64,000 nt of DNA from Bacillus cereus G9842 (GCF_000021305.1 NC_011772.1:515501-579500); one strand, 5' to 3'. Counted from the first letter of the stretch, positions 1-8,719 are shown. Made by a program: numbers and translations. The notes: generated by a model not told the origin, from the sequence alone.

Positions 1-387
1 GCTGCATTTAGCAAAAACAGTGGTAACATGGGTGTAAACGGTTCTGTAGCTTACATGTTTGATGCGACAGCTGTTATCGGCCTTGAAGGTAAAACATCAG
101 ATGAAGTTCTTGAAATTTTAATGGAAGCAGATGTTGATGCACGTGACATTCTAGAAGAAGAAGATTCTGTTATCGTGTATGCTGAACCTGATCAATTCCA
201 TTCAGTACAATCTGCACTTAAAGGTGCTGGTGTTGAAGAATTTACAGTTGCAGAATTAACAATGCTTGCACAAAGTGATGTTACACTTCCCGAAGATGCT
301 CAAGTACAATTTGAGAAAATGGTTGATGCATTAGAAGATTTAGAAGATGTGCAACAAGTTTACCACAACGTAGACTTAGGAGAATAA
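1..387 (+). CDS. yebC: YebC/PmpR-family regulator, C-terminal part (5' truncated)
   Basis: The reading frame is open from the first base, so the gene begins outside the window; about 128 C-terminal residues are present. The segment has the acidic domain 2/3 sequence typical of YebC/PmpR proteins (FSKNSGNMG loop, then [10 protein letters not shown], ending [12 protein letters not shown]). The family binds DNA as a regulator, and some members are reported to act on ribosomes at proline stretches; which applies here cannot be told. An internal ATG at 28 is not the start, because the conserved sequence continues upstream of it. A terminator follows directly. Family call is firm; function is not. 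Confidence 0.9.
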   Translation, partial: AAFSKNSGNMGVNGSVAYMFDATAVIGLEGKTSDEVLEILMEADVDARDILEEEDSVIVYAEPDQFHSVQSALKGAGVEEFTVAELTMLAQSDVTLPEDAQVQFEKMVDALEDLEDVQQVYHNVDLGE

Positions 388-395
388 TACGATAG

Positions 396-428
396 AAGCC
401 CTGTCCGTTTAACGGATAGAGGCTTTTT
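396..428 (+). terminator. Terminator after yebC
   Basis: Hairpin AAGCCCTGTCCGTT / AACGGATAGAGGCTT followed by a T run, just after the yebC stop. Confidence 0.8.
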
Positions 429-532
429 TATGAAGTTAATTAAGTTGATGAATTAGTAAAGGTATTTTGTTGTAGACAGGGAATATGCTTATAGGGATAT
501 ATGAAATAATCATTATTTCTAGGAGGTTTAAT

Positions 533-994
533 ATGGAACATAAAACACCAAAGCATATCGTTGCTGTAGCAGGTTATTTAACAAATGAAAAAGATGAAGT
601 GTTATTAGCTAAAGTACATTGGCGATCGGATACGTGGGAGTTGCCAGGAGGACAGGTGGAAGAAGGAGAAGCGCTAGATCAAGCAGTTTGTAGGGAAATG
701 TTTGAGGAAACCGGTTTAACTGTGAAGCCGGTTGGAGTTACAGGTGTTTACTATAATGCTTCTATGCATATTTTAGCTGTTGTTTTTAAAGTGGCATATG
801 TGAGCGGTGAAATAAAAATTCAACCTGAAGAAATACAAGAGGCTAAATTTGCTGCTTTAAATGAAGAGAATATAGATGAGTATATAACGCGTCCTCATAT
901 GAAATCCAGAACGCTTGATGCGATGAGAGCAACACATTATATTCCGTACGAAACGTGGGAAGTACAGCCGTATAGTTTAATAGGAAGATTGTAA
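533..994 (+). CDS. Nudix hydrolase (MutT-like), 153 aa
   Basis: Small cytosolic hydrolase of nucleoside-diphosphate-linked substrates; the exact substrate cannot be read from sequence. A perfect Nudix box (G-x5-E-x7-REUxEExGU) is seen as GGQVEEGEALDQ followed by REMFEETGL, giving the metal-binding helix. The start is ATG 533, which has AGGAGG at 521-526; an in-frame ATG at 485 lacks a good ribosome site and conserved sequence. The gene stands alone between two terminators. Confidence 0.9.
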   Translation: MEHKTPKHIVAVAGYLTNEKDEVLLAKVHWRSDTWELPGGQVEEGEALDQAVCREMFEETGLTVKPVGVTGVYYNASMHILAVVFKVAYVSGEIKIQPEEIQEAKFAALNEENIDEYITRPHMKSRTLDAMRATHYIPYETWEVQPYSLIGRL

Positions 995-998
995 AGAA

Positions 999-1042
999 AA
1001 GAGTGACTGATTTGAGATACATTCAAATCACTACTCTTTTTT
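999..1042 (+). terminator. Terminator after Nudix gene
   Basis: Long hairpin (GAGTGACTGATTTGA with TCAAATCActACTC) followed by eight T residues. Confidence 0.85.
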
Positions 1043-1121
1043 TTGTATACTGTTTAAGAAAAAGGTCAAAATAATAATAGCGCTAGTATTGATTTGTAGA
1101 ACGTTTGTTCTGTATAATGGA

Positions 1122-1213
1122 TTTATCCCGCTATTTGCCGGGCAGCTCAATTGGTGAGGGCTAATAATCAGTGGGGATGAACAAAACCTCCACTGATTAA
1201 AGTTTCACTTTAT
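1122..1213 (+). repeat. Short bcr1-type repeat (92 bp)
   Basis: Begins TTTATCCCGC and ends AAAGTTTCACTTTAT, the same termini as the full-length copies at 29989 and 37460. It keeps the first small hairpin (CCCGCTATTTGCCGGGCAG) and the GGTGAGGGCTAATAATCAGTGGGG part but lacks the central roughly 60-bp hairpin. TTTAT at both ends matches the target duplication described for bcr1 of the B. cereus group. It lies in a 580-bp gap (995-1574) with no gene; the only other items there are the 1402 repeat and the dyad at 1516. Confidence 0.8.
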
Positions 1214-1401
1214 ATGTTATATACATTTAGATTACTAGATAGTTAAAAGTACATATATTTGTAGATGATATAATTAAAGTGTAAAGTGAAAATATAATAG
1301 TCTTAAGGGTTACTCTCTTATTGGTTATTCGTACTTTAACATACCTATATTCAATATTTCAGATGAATAGTAGATAAAAAAAGACTGTGATACAATACTT
1401 T

Positions 1402-1465
1402 TTTATCCGACTATTTGCTGGGCAGTAAGCCTGATTGATGAGGGCTTATTAAAGTTTCACTTTAT
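1402..1465 (+). repeat. Minimal bcr1-type repeat (64 bp)
   Basis: Begins TTTATCCGACTATTTGCTGG and ends TTAAAGTTTCACTTTAT. It has the first hairpin and a GATTGATGAGGGCT block, then joins directly to the right terminus, so both the central and the right hairpins are gone. The CTATTTGC core is shared with the copy at 1122 but not with the full copies, suggesting these two are a sub-lineage. Confidence 0.75.
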
Positions 1466-1515
1466 ACCTTACAATGATGTAAGGTACGTGTAAGAGAAAT
1501 CGATGGGATATTTTT

Positions 1516-1529
1516 TTACAACAATGTAT
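1516..1529. promoter_or_regulatory. Degraded TTACA-N4-TGTAA dyad
   Basis: TTACAACAATGTAT matches 13 of 14 bases of the dyad found upstream of three small-peptide genes (37426, 49956, 58739). Here it directly abuts a possible -10 (TATTCT, 1528-1533) followed by CTTAAAGTAAGAG, which resembles the 5' leader of the 49789 peptide gene. Position and function differ from the other three sites, so this could be a relic or chance. Confidence 0.35.
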
Positions 1530-1574
1530 TCTTAAAGTAAGAGTTATATGCTGTGTGGAAAAGAGGTGTTCAAG

Positions 1575-2351
1575 ATGAAAGAACGAGTATTATCTAGGGT
1601 GAACTATCATCAAAAAGTTGCATTAAATCCAATGACTAAACTTTTTTATAAAGCCATTATATTATTATTATTGTTAAGTTGTACGTTATTATTCATTGGA
1701 AATGTAATGATTGAGCAAAGTGATATTAGTAAATTACATGTGCCGGCTAAGTTAGAGGTACCAGAATCATTAACACATGCATTTATTGCGACAGAAGATA
1801 AAAGATTTTATCATCATAACGGTTTAGATTATATAGCAATTATTAGGGCCTCTGTTGAGAATATAAAGGCTGGTGGTGTCGTACAAGGAGGAAGCACGAT
1901 TACACAGCAGCTATCTAAAAATGCTTTTTTAACGAATGAACGTACATTTTCTCGTAAGTGGAAAGAGATTTTTTATACGAAAAAAATTGAACGTACATTT
2001 ACGAAGGATGAAATTTTAAAATTATATGTAAGTAACATTTATTATGGAGAAGGAGCATGGGGAATTGAAAAAGCAGCAAACCTTTACTTCGGTAAAAAGG
2101 TGAACCAATTAACGTTGGCTGAAAGTGCAATGATGGCTGCTGTAGTAAAAGCACCTGCTTATTACTCACCTGCCCAAAATTATGATAAAGCAGTAGAGAG
2201 ACGAAATGTCGTTTTGAGACTAATGGAGAAAGAAGGCTATATAAGTCATGATGAGTATGTTCAAGCAGTTAGTGAGAAATTGGTAATTCGTCATGATATA
2301 AAAATAGAGCAGTCGATGTTAAATAGCGCGCGTAAAAAAGCAGTAAGTTAA
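1575..2351 (+). CDS. mtgA: Monofunctional peptidoglycan glycosyltransferase (GT51), 258 aa
   Basis: Polymerises lipid II into glycan strands at the outer face of the membrane. GT51 motifs are in order: EDKRFYHHNGLD (catalytic Glu), GGSTITQQLSKN, KIERTFTKDEILKLYVSNIYYG, and AESAMMAAVVKAP. One N-terminal membrane segment (about residues 22-43) anchors it; there is no transpeptidase domain. ATG 1575 is chosen over in-frame ATG 1548 because AAGAGGTG lies 7 nt before it. The symbol is by family analogy. Confidence 0.88.
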   Translation: MKERVLSRVNYHQKVALNPMTKLFYKAIILLLLLSCTLLFIGNVMIEQSDISKLHVPAKLEVPESLTHAFIATEDKRFYHHNGLDYIAIIRASVENIKAGGVVQGGSTITQQLSKNAFLTNERTFSRKWKEIFYTKKIERTFTKDEILKLYVSNIYYGEGAWGIEKAANLYFGKKVNQLTLAESAMMAAVVKAPAYYSPAQNYDKAVERRNVVLRLMEKEGYISHDEYVQAVSEKLVIRHDIKIEQSMLNSARKKAVS

Positions 2352-2353
2352 GA

Positions 2354-2382
2354 GAAGTTCCTACAGAGGAGCTTCTTTTTTT
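2354..2382 (+). terminator. Terminator after transglycosylase gene
   Basis: GAAGTTCCT / AGGAGCTTC stem with a T run. Confidence 0.8.
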
Positions 2383-2538
2383 GAATAAATTGTGACAAAT
2401 TGTGACACAATATCGTCACAATTATTGTGTTTTTGTAATTTATGTGAGCGTGTTCATTGCGTGACGTATATAAGTGTTGATATTATGTGTATTGTGTACA
2501 ATGCTGTATACAGAATATGAATTTAAAGAGGAATGTAT

Positions 2539-3189
2539 ATGAAATCAAATAAACTCATGGCTCTTGGTATAGTTTTTTCTATCGCAGTATTGATTGTAAT
2601 TGGAACAATTGCGTATAGCATCATAAATGACAAAAAAGATAAAGGGAATGAGATGTTTGCTTATTCCACGCAACAATCTTTAGGGAAAGATGATGCTCCA
2701 GTTAAGGTAGTTGAATTTGGAGACTTCAAATGTCCTGCTTGTCGTACTTGGGATGTAACAGTATTACCTCGATTAAAAGAAGAGTATATTGATAAAGGCA
2801 AAGTGCAGTTATATTTTATTAACTTCCCATTTATCGGAAAAGACTCGGATTTAGGTGCAGCAGCTGGTGAAGCAATTTATAAACAAGATAAAGATTCATT
2901 CTGGATTTTCTATGATGAGATTTATCAAAATCAAAAGAAAGATACGGAAGAATGGATTACAGAAGATTTGCTTCTTAGCATTGTGAAAGAGAAACTTCCA
3001 AAAGTTGATGTAGAGCAATTTAAGAAAGATTTACACAGTAAAGAAATTACAGAAAAAGTACGTAAAGATTCAGATCGTGCTCAAAAATTAAAAGTTCAAG
3101 GTGCTCCTTCAGTATATGTAAACGGAAATCTTGCAAACCCTGATTTCGATAGTATGAAGAAGGCCATTGATAAAGAATTGAAAAAGTGA
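2539..3189 (+). CDS. bdbD: DsbA-family thiol:disulfide oxidoreductase, BdbD-like, 216 aa
   Basis: Membrane-anchored thioredoxin-fold protein expected to introduce disulfides in exported proteins. The N-terminal membrane segment is residues about 5-28; the active site is FKCPAC (about residues 65-70, CxxC) and the cis-Pro loop is QGAPSVYVNG near residue 195. ATG 2539 is preferred over ATG 2533, because AAAGAGGA at 2525-2532 leaves proper spacing only for the later codon. BdbD normally works with the quinone-linked BdbC; no bdbC is adjacent, so the partner must be elsewhere. Confidence 0.85.
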   Translation: MKSNKLMALGIVFSIAVLIVIGTIAYSIINDKKDKGNEMFAYSTQQSLGKDDAPVKVVEFGDFKCPACRTWDVTVLPRLKEEYIDKGKVQLYFINFPFIGKDSDLGAAAGEAIYKQDKDSFWIFYDEIYQNQKKDTEEWITEDLLLSIVKEKLPKVDVEQFKKDLHSKEITEKVRKDSDRAQKLKVQGAPSVYVNGNLANPDFDSMKKAIDKELKK

Positions 3190-3210
3190 TGAGGTCTCTC
3201 ATCACTTTTT
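3182..3210 (+). terminator. Terminator after bdbD
   Basis: AAAAGTGATGAG / CTCATCACTTTTT hairpin overlapping the stop codon. Confidence 0.8.
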
Positions 3211-3304
3211 CGACTTTTTTCGATAAAATTCTTGCCTCTATTTTTTTAACATGCTATACTACTTTACATAAGTTATTCTAATATCTTATATGTAATTCAT
3301 ATTT

Positions 3305-3378
3305 GCGGGTGTAGTTTAGTGGTAAAACAAGAGCCTTCCAAGCTCTGGTCGAGAGTTCGATTCTCTTCACCCGCTCCA
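3305..3378 (+). tRNA. tRNA-Gly (anticodon TCC)
   Basis: Acceptor stem GCGGGTG pairs with CACCCGC; D arm GTTTAGTGGTAAAAC; anticodon arm GAGCC-TTCCAAG-CTC gives anticodon TCC; T arm AGAGTTCGATTCTCT; the CCA end is encoded. It stands alone rather than in a tRNA cluster. Confidence 0.95.
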
Positions 3379-3412
3379 AATTTTATTAAATGTTTTTCTA
3401 TAAATTGTGATC

Positions 3413-3457
3413 AACGCAGTGTTTCGTTTCCGAGATAAACGAGGCATTGCGTTTTTT
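3413..3457 (+). terminator. Terminator after tRNA-Gly
   Basis: AACGCAGTGTTTCGTTT pairs with AAACGAGGCATTGCGTT, followed by a T run. Confidence 0.75.
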
Positions 3458-3580
3458 AATGTTTGAAAAATATAATTACATGCGAAAATAGAAGTAAATA
3501 ATAGTATTCCAAAAGTGAATTACTAACCAATAAAGTCGTTACATAAGGGATGATGGATTCATCTGAGGAGGCGATTAAGA

Positions 3581-4723
3581 GTGGATTTTGAACAATTAAA
3601 GCAAGATGTAATTGCGTATAGTAAAACAATTGGCATAGATAAAATAGGCTTTGCGAGTGCTTCTCCTTTTGAGGAATTAAAGCAGCGCTTAATCCAGCAA
3701 CAACAATTAAATTATCAATCTGGATTTGAAGAGCCTGATATAGAGAAGAGAACGAATCCGCAACTTTTATTACCGGGTGCTAAATCAATTATTGCGATTG
3801 CTTTAGCATATCCTTCAAAATTAAAAAATGCACCATTAAGTAAGCGTGGAGAACGCCGTGGAATTTTTTGCCGTGCTTCTTGGGGACAAGATTATCATCT
3901 TGTTTTACGAGATCGTTTGCAAAAATTAGAAGCATATTTAATTGAAAAACTTCCGGATATAGAAGTGAAGTCCATGGTTGATACAGGTGAATTAAGTGAT
4001 CGAGCTGTATCAGAGCGTGCAGGCATTGGCTGGAGTGGGAAAAACTGTGCTATTATTACACCTGAATTCGGTTCGTACGTATACTTAGGGGAAATGATTA
4101 CAAATGTTCCATTCCCGCCAGATAAGCCGATAGAAGATCAATGCGGGGGCTGTACGAAATGTATCGATATTTGTCCTACAGGTGCTTTAATACAGGGGGG
4201 ACAGTTAGATTCGAAGAAGTGTATTGCGTTTTTAACACAGACGAAAGGATTCCTACCTGAAGAATATCGCGATAAAATAGGAAATCGTATATATGGATGT
4301 GATACGTGTCAGACTGTTTGCCCGAAAAACAAAGGAATGGATTTTCATAATCATCCTGAGATGGAGCCGGACCCTGAGCTAGTTAAACCATTATTAACGC
4401 CACTTTTAACAATTAGTAATCGTGATTTTAAAGAGAAATATGGGATTATGTCAGGGTCATGGAGAGGGAAAAAGCCACTGCAAAGAAATGCGATTTTAGC
4501 ATTAGCACATTTTAAAGAAGCATCGGCAATTCCTGATTTAATTGGTGTTATGAAAGATGACCCAAGACCGGTATTGCGCGGAACGGCAGCATGGGCACTT
4601 GGGAAAATTGGGGGAGATGGAGTAGGCGAAGCGATTGAGAAAGCGATGGAACGTGAGAAAGATGAAGAAGTACTTCATGAAATGAAGCGCGGGCTTGAAT
4701 TGTTAGCACAGAAAAAAGAGTAG
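3581..4723 (+). CDS. queG: Epoxyqueuosine reductase QueG, 380 aa
   Basis: Catalyses the last step of queuosine synthesis, reducing epoxyqueuosine to queuosine in tRNA with a cobalamin and two [4Fe-4S] clusters. The cobalamin/active-site region is seen in VDTGELSDRAVSERAGIGW (about residues 132-150). Two ferredoxin motifs follow: CGGCTKCIDICP (about 188-199) and CDTCQTVCP (about 240-248). A C-terminal HEAT-like part (about 300-367) is typical of full-length QueG. Start is GTG 3581 with GAGGAGG about 10 nt upstream. The order with the next two genes matches yhbA-yhbB-cspR of B. subtilis. Confidence 0.93.
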   Translation: MDFEQLKQDVIAYSKTIGIDKIGFASASPFEELKQRLIQQQQLNYQSGFEEPDIEKRTNPQLLLPGAKSIIAIALAYPSKLKNAPLSKRGERRGIFCRASWGQDYHLVLRDRLQKLEAYLIEKLPDIEVKSMVDTGELSDRAVSERAGIGWSGKNCAIITPEFGSYVYLGEMITNVPFPPDKPIEDQCGGCTKCIDICPTGALIQGGQLDSKKCIAFLTQTKGFLPEEYRDKIGNRIYGCDTCQTVCPKNKGMDFHNHPEMEPDPELVKPLLTPLLTISNRDFKEKYGIMSGSWRGKKPLQRNAILALAHFKEASAIPDLIGVMKDDPRPVLRGTAAWALGKIGGDGVGEAIEKAMEREKDEEVLHEMKRGLELLAQKKE

Positions 4724-4767
4724 ATAATATTTCCCTTTTTCATATTGTAATATGGGAGGGAAACGAA

Positions 4768-5655
4768 ATGGCTGTAAAAATGAATATTGAAAAGCAAGTA
4801 CAACAGTTTTTAGCATATATCACAGAGAAACGAACAGACGTGGATGGTATTGCTGAGGATTTACTACAAATGGCACAGAGAAAGAAACAATTGTTTCAAA
4901 GGCGTAGTGCACATATAGTGAAAGCAACTGCGGATGTTTCTTTCATTAGACAATTAAATAGTAATGACCATCAAGAAATTGATTATCAAATACATTTTAA
5001 ATATTTAATTAAGCATAAAGAATTATTTTATATTGAAGAGGAACAATTAAAACGAAGAGTTTGTTTAAATAATAGTCGGATTATAGGCGATTATGATATT
5101 GAAGTGTCAGAAGAAATTAGAATGGGTGAGACATTAGAAAGGGAAATTACGAAAGAGAAGTACGGTTCTTATCAGTATAATCGTTTAGAGGCAGTGAAAT
5201 ATGCAGAGCGTTGGTGGGATGACCGAAATCCTATGTATCGTAATTTCCCTGATAATTGTACGAATTTTATTTCTCAATGTCTTCATACTGGAGAAGTACC
5301 TATGAACGGATATCCTAATATTCGTAAAGGATGGTGGCAAAGGGAGAATCAGTGGAGTTGGAGCTGGGCTGTTGCACATTCTTTTTATTGGTATTTGTCA
5401 GGTGCTACAACAGGACTTCGAGCAGAGGCGGTAGAGAGGCCAGAAGAACTTATTCTTGGAGATGTTATTGCTTATGATTTCGAGGATGACGGAAGATGGA
5501 ATCATACGACGATTGTAGTAGCAAAAGATGCAGATGGTATGCCGCTTGTAAATGCACATTCAGCGAATAGCCGTCGACGTTATTGGAACTATGAAGACTC
5601 TAGTAAATATACACCACAAATGAAATATAAATTCTTTCATATTATTAATGGGTAG
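4768..5655 (+). CDS. yhbB: Amidase-like (Amidase_6) protein, YhbB-like, 295 aa
   Basis: Putative cysteine amidase of the papain/CHAP-like fold. The C-terminal domain (about residues 140-290) has NCTNFISQC (candidate nucleophile Cys near 164) and WNHTTIVV (candidate His near 246), then NAHSANSRRR. The N-terminal half is charged and probably helical. No signal peptide is visible, so it may act inside the cell or in the mother cell. GGGAGG precedes ATG 4768. It lies 44 bp after queG with no terminator between, so co-transcription is likely. Substrate unknown. Confidence 0.75.
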   Translation: MAVKMNIEKQVQQFLAYITEKRTDVDGIAEDLLQMAQRKKQLFQRRSAHIVKATADVSFIRQLNSNDHQEIDYQIHFKYLIKHKELFYIEEEQLKRRVCLNNSRIIGDYDIEVSEEIRMGETLEREITKEKYGSYQYNRLEAVKYAERWWDDRNPMYRNFPDNCTNFISQCLHTGEVPMNGYPNIRKGWWQRENQWSWSWAVAHSFYWYLSGATTGLRAEAVERPEELILGDVIAYDFEDDGRWNHTTIVVAKDADGMPLVNAHSANSRRRYWNYEDSSKYTPQMKYKFFHIING

Positions 5656-5713
5656 AGATTTTTCGCTCAAGTGGTATAATACGTAGTAGACAAAAAACAG
5701 AGGTGAATATCGC

Positions 5714-6202
5714 GTGGGAGTACATGTTGTTTTATATCAGCCAGAAATTCCAGCAAATACAGGGAATATTGCTCGTACTTGTGCAGCAACTGGAACAGAA
5801 TTACATTTGATTAGACCGCTTGGATTTTCAACGGATGATAAAATGTTAAAGCGTGCCGGATTAGATTATTGGCAGCACGTGAAAATTACGTATTATGATT
5901 CAATTGAAGAATTTTATGAAAAAAATAAAGATGGTGAATTCTTCTATTTAACGAAGTATGGCGAAAAAGCTCATACAGCGTTTGACTATAGCAAGCGCGA
6001 GAAGGATTACTATTTTGTATTTGGAAGAGAAACAAACGGCTTACCAGCTAATGTAATCGAAGAAAACTTTGATCATTGTTTACGTATTCCAATGACAGAT
6101 AAAGTACGTTCATTAAATTTATCTAATACAGCAGCAATTTTAATTTATGAAGCGTTCCGTCAACAAAATTACCCTGGATTAGATTTAGAAATCGTTTATT
6201 AA
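5714..6202 (+). CDS. trmL: tRNA (cytidine/uridine(34)-2'-O)-methyltransferase TrmL, 162 aa
   Basis: SPOUT methyltransferase that 2'-O-methylates the wobble base of certain tRNA-Leu species using SAM. The trefoil-knot motifs are present: NTGNIARTCAATG (15-27), FVFGRETNGLP (about 102-112) and RSLNLSNTAAILIYEA (about 131-146). Length matches the family. Start is GTG 5714 with AGAGGTGA upstream. Formerly called cspR in B. subtilis. Confidence 0.92.
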   Translation: MGVHVVLYQPEIPANTGNIARTCAATGTELHLIRPLGFSTDDKMLKRAGLDYWQHVKITYYDSIEEFYEKNKDGEFFYLTKYGEKAHTAFDYSKREKDYYFVFGRETNGLPANVIEENFDHCLRIPMTDKVRSLNLSNTAAILIYEAFRQQNYPGLDLEIVY

Positions 6203-6228
6203 AAGTCGCCATATGGCGACTTTTTTTT
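6201..6228 (+). terminator. Terminator after trmL
   Basis: AAAAGTCGCCATATGGCGAC hairpin with eight T residues. Confidence 0.9.
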
Positions 6229-6329
6229 ATAAAATAAAAATAATATGTAATCATACATTTAAAAGAGAGGACATAATCATATAGAATGGGATATATGATT
6301 AAAAATAGATAAGACGGGTTGAGATAAAT

Positions 6330-8399
6330 ATGAAGGAAGAATATAGTAATCAAAATACCTTTTTAAGTATGATAGATATGGATTTAATTAGACAAGGATT
6401 ATTACATGCTATTCAAGATTTAGTATTTATTTTGAAAGTTATTGATGATGAAACGTTTAAATATATGTATGTGAATAGAATAGGAATGGATTATGCTAGG
6501 TTAAGCGAAGAGTGCTATGGAAAAACTTTTGCAGAAGTATTACCAAAAGATATAGCGGGGATATTGCAAAGGCAATATGAAAAAGTAGTGAGAGAAGCGA
6601 AAGCACACACATTTTGTGATGTAGTCAAATTACAAAAAGGTGAGATACATTATGAATCTTCACTTAATCCTGTCTGCGATGAAGAAGGAATATGTCAATT
6701 TGTTATTTGTATTACAAGAGATATTACAGCTCAAATTGAGGAGAAGACAGAGATAGAGGAAAAACAAATGTTATTTAAGTCGTTACTAGAATATAATAAT
6801 GACTCAATTATATCTATAGATTCTATAGGGAGAGTTACATATGCAAACCCGGCAACGTATGAAATATTTGGATACCGGTATGAAGAGTTAAATAATAAAT
6901 TTATTTTTGAATTCATTAATAAAGAATATGAAAAAGACTTTCAAATTCTATTTAAAGGAGCTCTGCAGGGAAGAGCAAAACAAATTGTTTCAAAGAAATA
7001 TGTTCATAAAGAAGGGTACGAGCTATATATTTCTTTGAGAACTATCCCGATTATTGTGAACGGTGAAATTGTTGGAGTTTATATTGTTACGAGAGATGTT
7101 ACAAGGCAAGTATTAAACGAAATGCGAACAGAATATTTAGCCTACTATGACCAGTTAACGGGATTAATGAATAGAATTTCATGTACAAATAAGTTAAATA
7201 CTTTTTTAAAAGAGAGTATAAATTTTGCGCTTGTATTTATAGATTTAGATGAGTTTCATCGTATTAATGATACATTTGGTCATAAAGAGGGAGATAAAGT
7301 ATTACAAAAAGTTACAGAATGTTTAAGCAATCTAAAAATAGAAGGTATGCACTTATTTAGAGAACACGATGATCAATTTGTTATGTTAATAGAAAATATA
7401 ACGAAAGAATGTGTAGAGGAAATTGCAAAAGGCATACTGAAAAATATTAGTGAATATTTTGTAATCGAGGAAGAAGATGTATATTTAAGTGCGTCAATTG
7501 GAATTGTAATGGCTCCAGCAGATGGAGAAGATGAAAAAATACTATTTCAGAGGGTCGATGCTGCTTTAGAAAAAGCAAAAGAAAAAGGAAAAGGACATTA
7601 TCATTTTTATTGTAGTGGATTAGACTGTGAGCGTGAACAAAGGTTTATAATAGAAAACCAGTTACATCGTGCTATAGAAAAAAATGAGTTTTTCTTATAT
7701 TATCAGCCACAAATTAATATTGAAACGAAAAAAATAGCTAGTATGGAAGCTTTAATAAGGTGGGAGAATAAGGAATTAGGATTTGTTTCTCCAAATCAAT
7801 TTATTCCGTTGGCAGAAAGAACAGGATTTATTATTAAGCTCGATGAATGGGTAGTAAATCAAGTGTGTCAGCAACTGCGCGAATGGTTAAATAAAGGATA
7901 TGAAGTGGTCCCAATTGCAGTTAATATTTCAGCTAGACACTTTCGCTCTATTACATTAATAGAGATGATTACACGGGCTTTAAATAAGTACAATGTACCA
8001 GCTTATTTATTAGCGATAGAGGTTACAGAAGGAGCTCTTATACATAAAGATATATCGAAGAGAGTGTTACTACAATTAAAAGAACAAAATTTAAAGATTC
8101 ATTTAGATGATTTTGGAACAGGCTATTCATCTTTAAGTTACTTGAAAACATATCCAATTGATACTTTAAAAATTGATCGTTCTTTTATGGAAGGTATACA
8201 TATAGATGAACGTGATACGAATATTACAGCTGCAATTATTCATTTAGCTCATACTTTAGAACTGAATGTAATTGCAGAGGGAGTAGAAAAAAAGGAGCAA
8301 ATACAGTTTTTGAAAGAAAAGAATGTGAAGCTTGTACAAGGTTATTATTATAGTCGACCATTATCCAAATATGATATGGAAAATATGTATTATAAATAA
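6330..8399 (+). CDS. PAS-PAS-GGDEF(degenerate)-EAL protein, probable c-di-GMP phosphodiesterase, 689 aa
   Basis: Soluble sensor protein. Two PAS-like domains (about residues 15-130 and 145-265) precede a GGDEF-type domain (about 270-425) and an EAL domain (about 435-685). The cyclase signature is HDDQF instead of GGDEF, so synthesis is unlikely. The EAL side looks intact: EALIRW, NISARHF, EVTEGAL, HLDDFGTGYSSLSYL, KIDRSFM and AEGVE. The likely reaction is hydrolysis of c-di-GMP, with the degenerate GGDEF domain perhaps acting as a GTP sensor. The ribosome site before ATG 6330 is weak. The gene interrupts the yhb gene order seen in B. subtilis. Confidence 0.88.
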   Translation: MKEEYSNQNTFLSMIDMDLIRQGLLHAIQDLVFILKVIDDETFKYMYVNRIGMDYARLSEECYGKTFAEVLPKDIAGILQRQYEKVVREAKAHTFCDVVKLQKGEIHYESSLNPVCDEEGICQFVICITRDITAQIEEKTEIEEKQMLFKSLLEYNNDSIISIDSIGRVTYANPATYEIFGYRYEELNNKFIFEFINKEYEKDFQILFKGALQGRAKQIVSKKYVHKEGYELYISLRTIPIIVNGEIVGVYIVTRDVTRQVLNEMRTEYLAYYDQLTGLMNRISCTNKLNTFLKESINFALVFIDLDEFHRINDTFGHKEGDKVLQKVTECLSNLKIEGMHLFREHDDQFVMLIENITKECVEEIAKGILKNISEYFVIEEEDVYLSASIGIVMAPADGEDEKILFQRVDAALEKAKEKGKGHYHFYCSGLDCEREQRFIIENQLHRAIEKNEFFLYYQPQINIETKKIASMEALIRWENKELGFVSPNQFIPLAERTGFIIKLDEWVVNQVCQQLREWLNKGYEVVPIAVNISARHFRSITLIEMITRALNKYNVPAYLLAIEVTEGALIHKDISKRVLLQLKEQNLKIHLDDFGTGYSSLSYLKTYPIDTLKIDRSFMEGIHIDERDTNITAAIIHLAHTLELNVIAEGVEKKEQIQFLKEKNVKLVQGYYYSRPLSKYDMENMYYK

Positions 8400-8404
8400 T
8401 GTAT

Positions 8405-8439
8405 AAAAAAATGATGTGCTAAAAGCACATCATTTTTTA
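8405..8439. terminator. Bidirectional terminator
   Basis: AAAAAATGATGTGCT / AGCACATCATTTTTT palindrome; serves the EAL gene on plus and overlaps the end of the minus-strand peptide gene. Confidence 0.8.
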
Positions 8440-8525
8440 TGTGTACCTGGTTTGTCATTGTAACCAGATGTAAAAATAGCTGTAAGAAATGTGAGTGATA
8501 CACCTAAAATTAATAATAATTTCAT
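8430..8525 (-). CDS. Small secreted-type peptide, 31 aa
   Basis: A 31-codon gene starting at ATG 8525 (minus) behind a very strong ribosome site, AAGGAGG, 8 nt upstream. The product begins MKLLLILGVSLTFLTAIFTS and ends in a short polar tail GYNDKPGTHKK. This is the layout of an exported peptide or a one-helix membrane peptide. The stop codon lies inside the terminator shared with the upstream EAL gene. A TATAAT lies further upstream on minus at about 8650. No homologue is recognised. A Phr-like signal peptide is possible, but no Rap/RNPP receptor gene is nearby. Confidence 0.55.
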   Translation of the reverse strand: MKLLLILGVSLTFLTAIFTSGYNDKPGTHKK

Positions 8526-8719
8526 ACTAATATCCTCCTTACTTTTTTCGGTTCACGAGTTCTATTTATTACCCAAAATGTATGTAAGGTTCTTAGAAGA
8601 AAAGAATTTATTTATAATGAATAGCAGTGTGAAAACGTTAATACCTATATTATACAGAATTTTCTTTGAATTTTGGAGAGAATTTTAGCGTGCTATTATA
8701 TATTTCGTTTTGATTTAAA

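Noticed and set aside
1122..1213. Riboswitch or T-box in the 995-1574 gap
   Set aside because: The structure is explained by bcr1-type repeats; no T-box or riboswitch core seen.
8491..8688. 65-aa plus-strand frame
   Set aside because: Antisense to the better-supported 31-aa peptide gene and its leader; no ribosome site.
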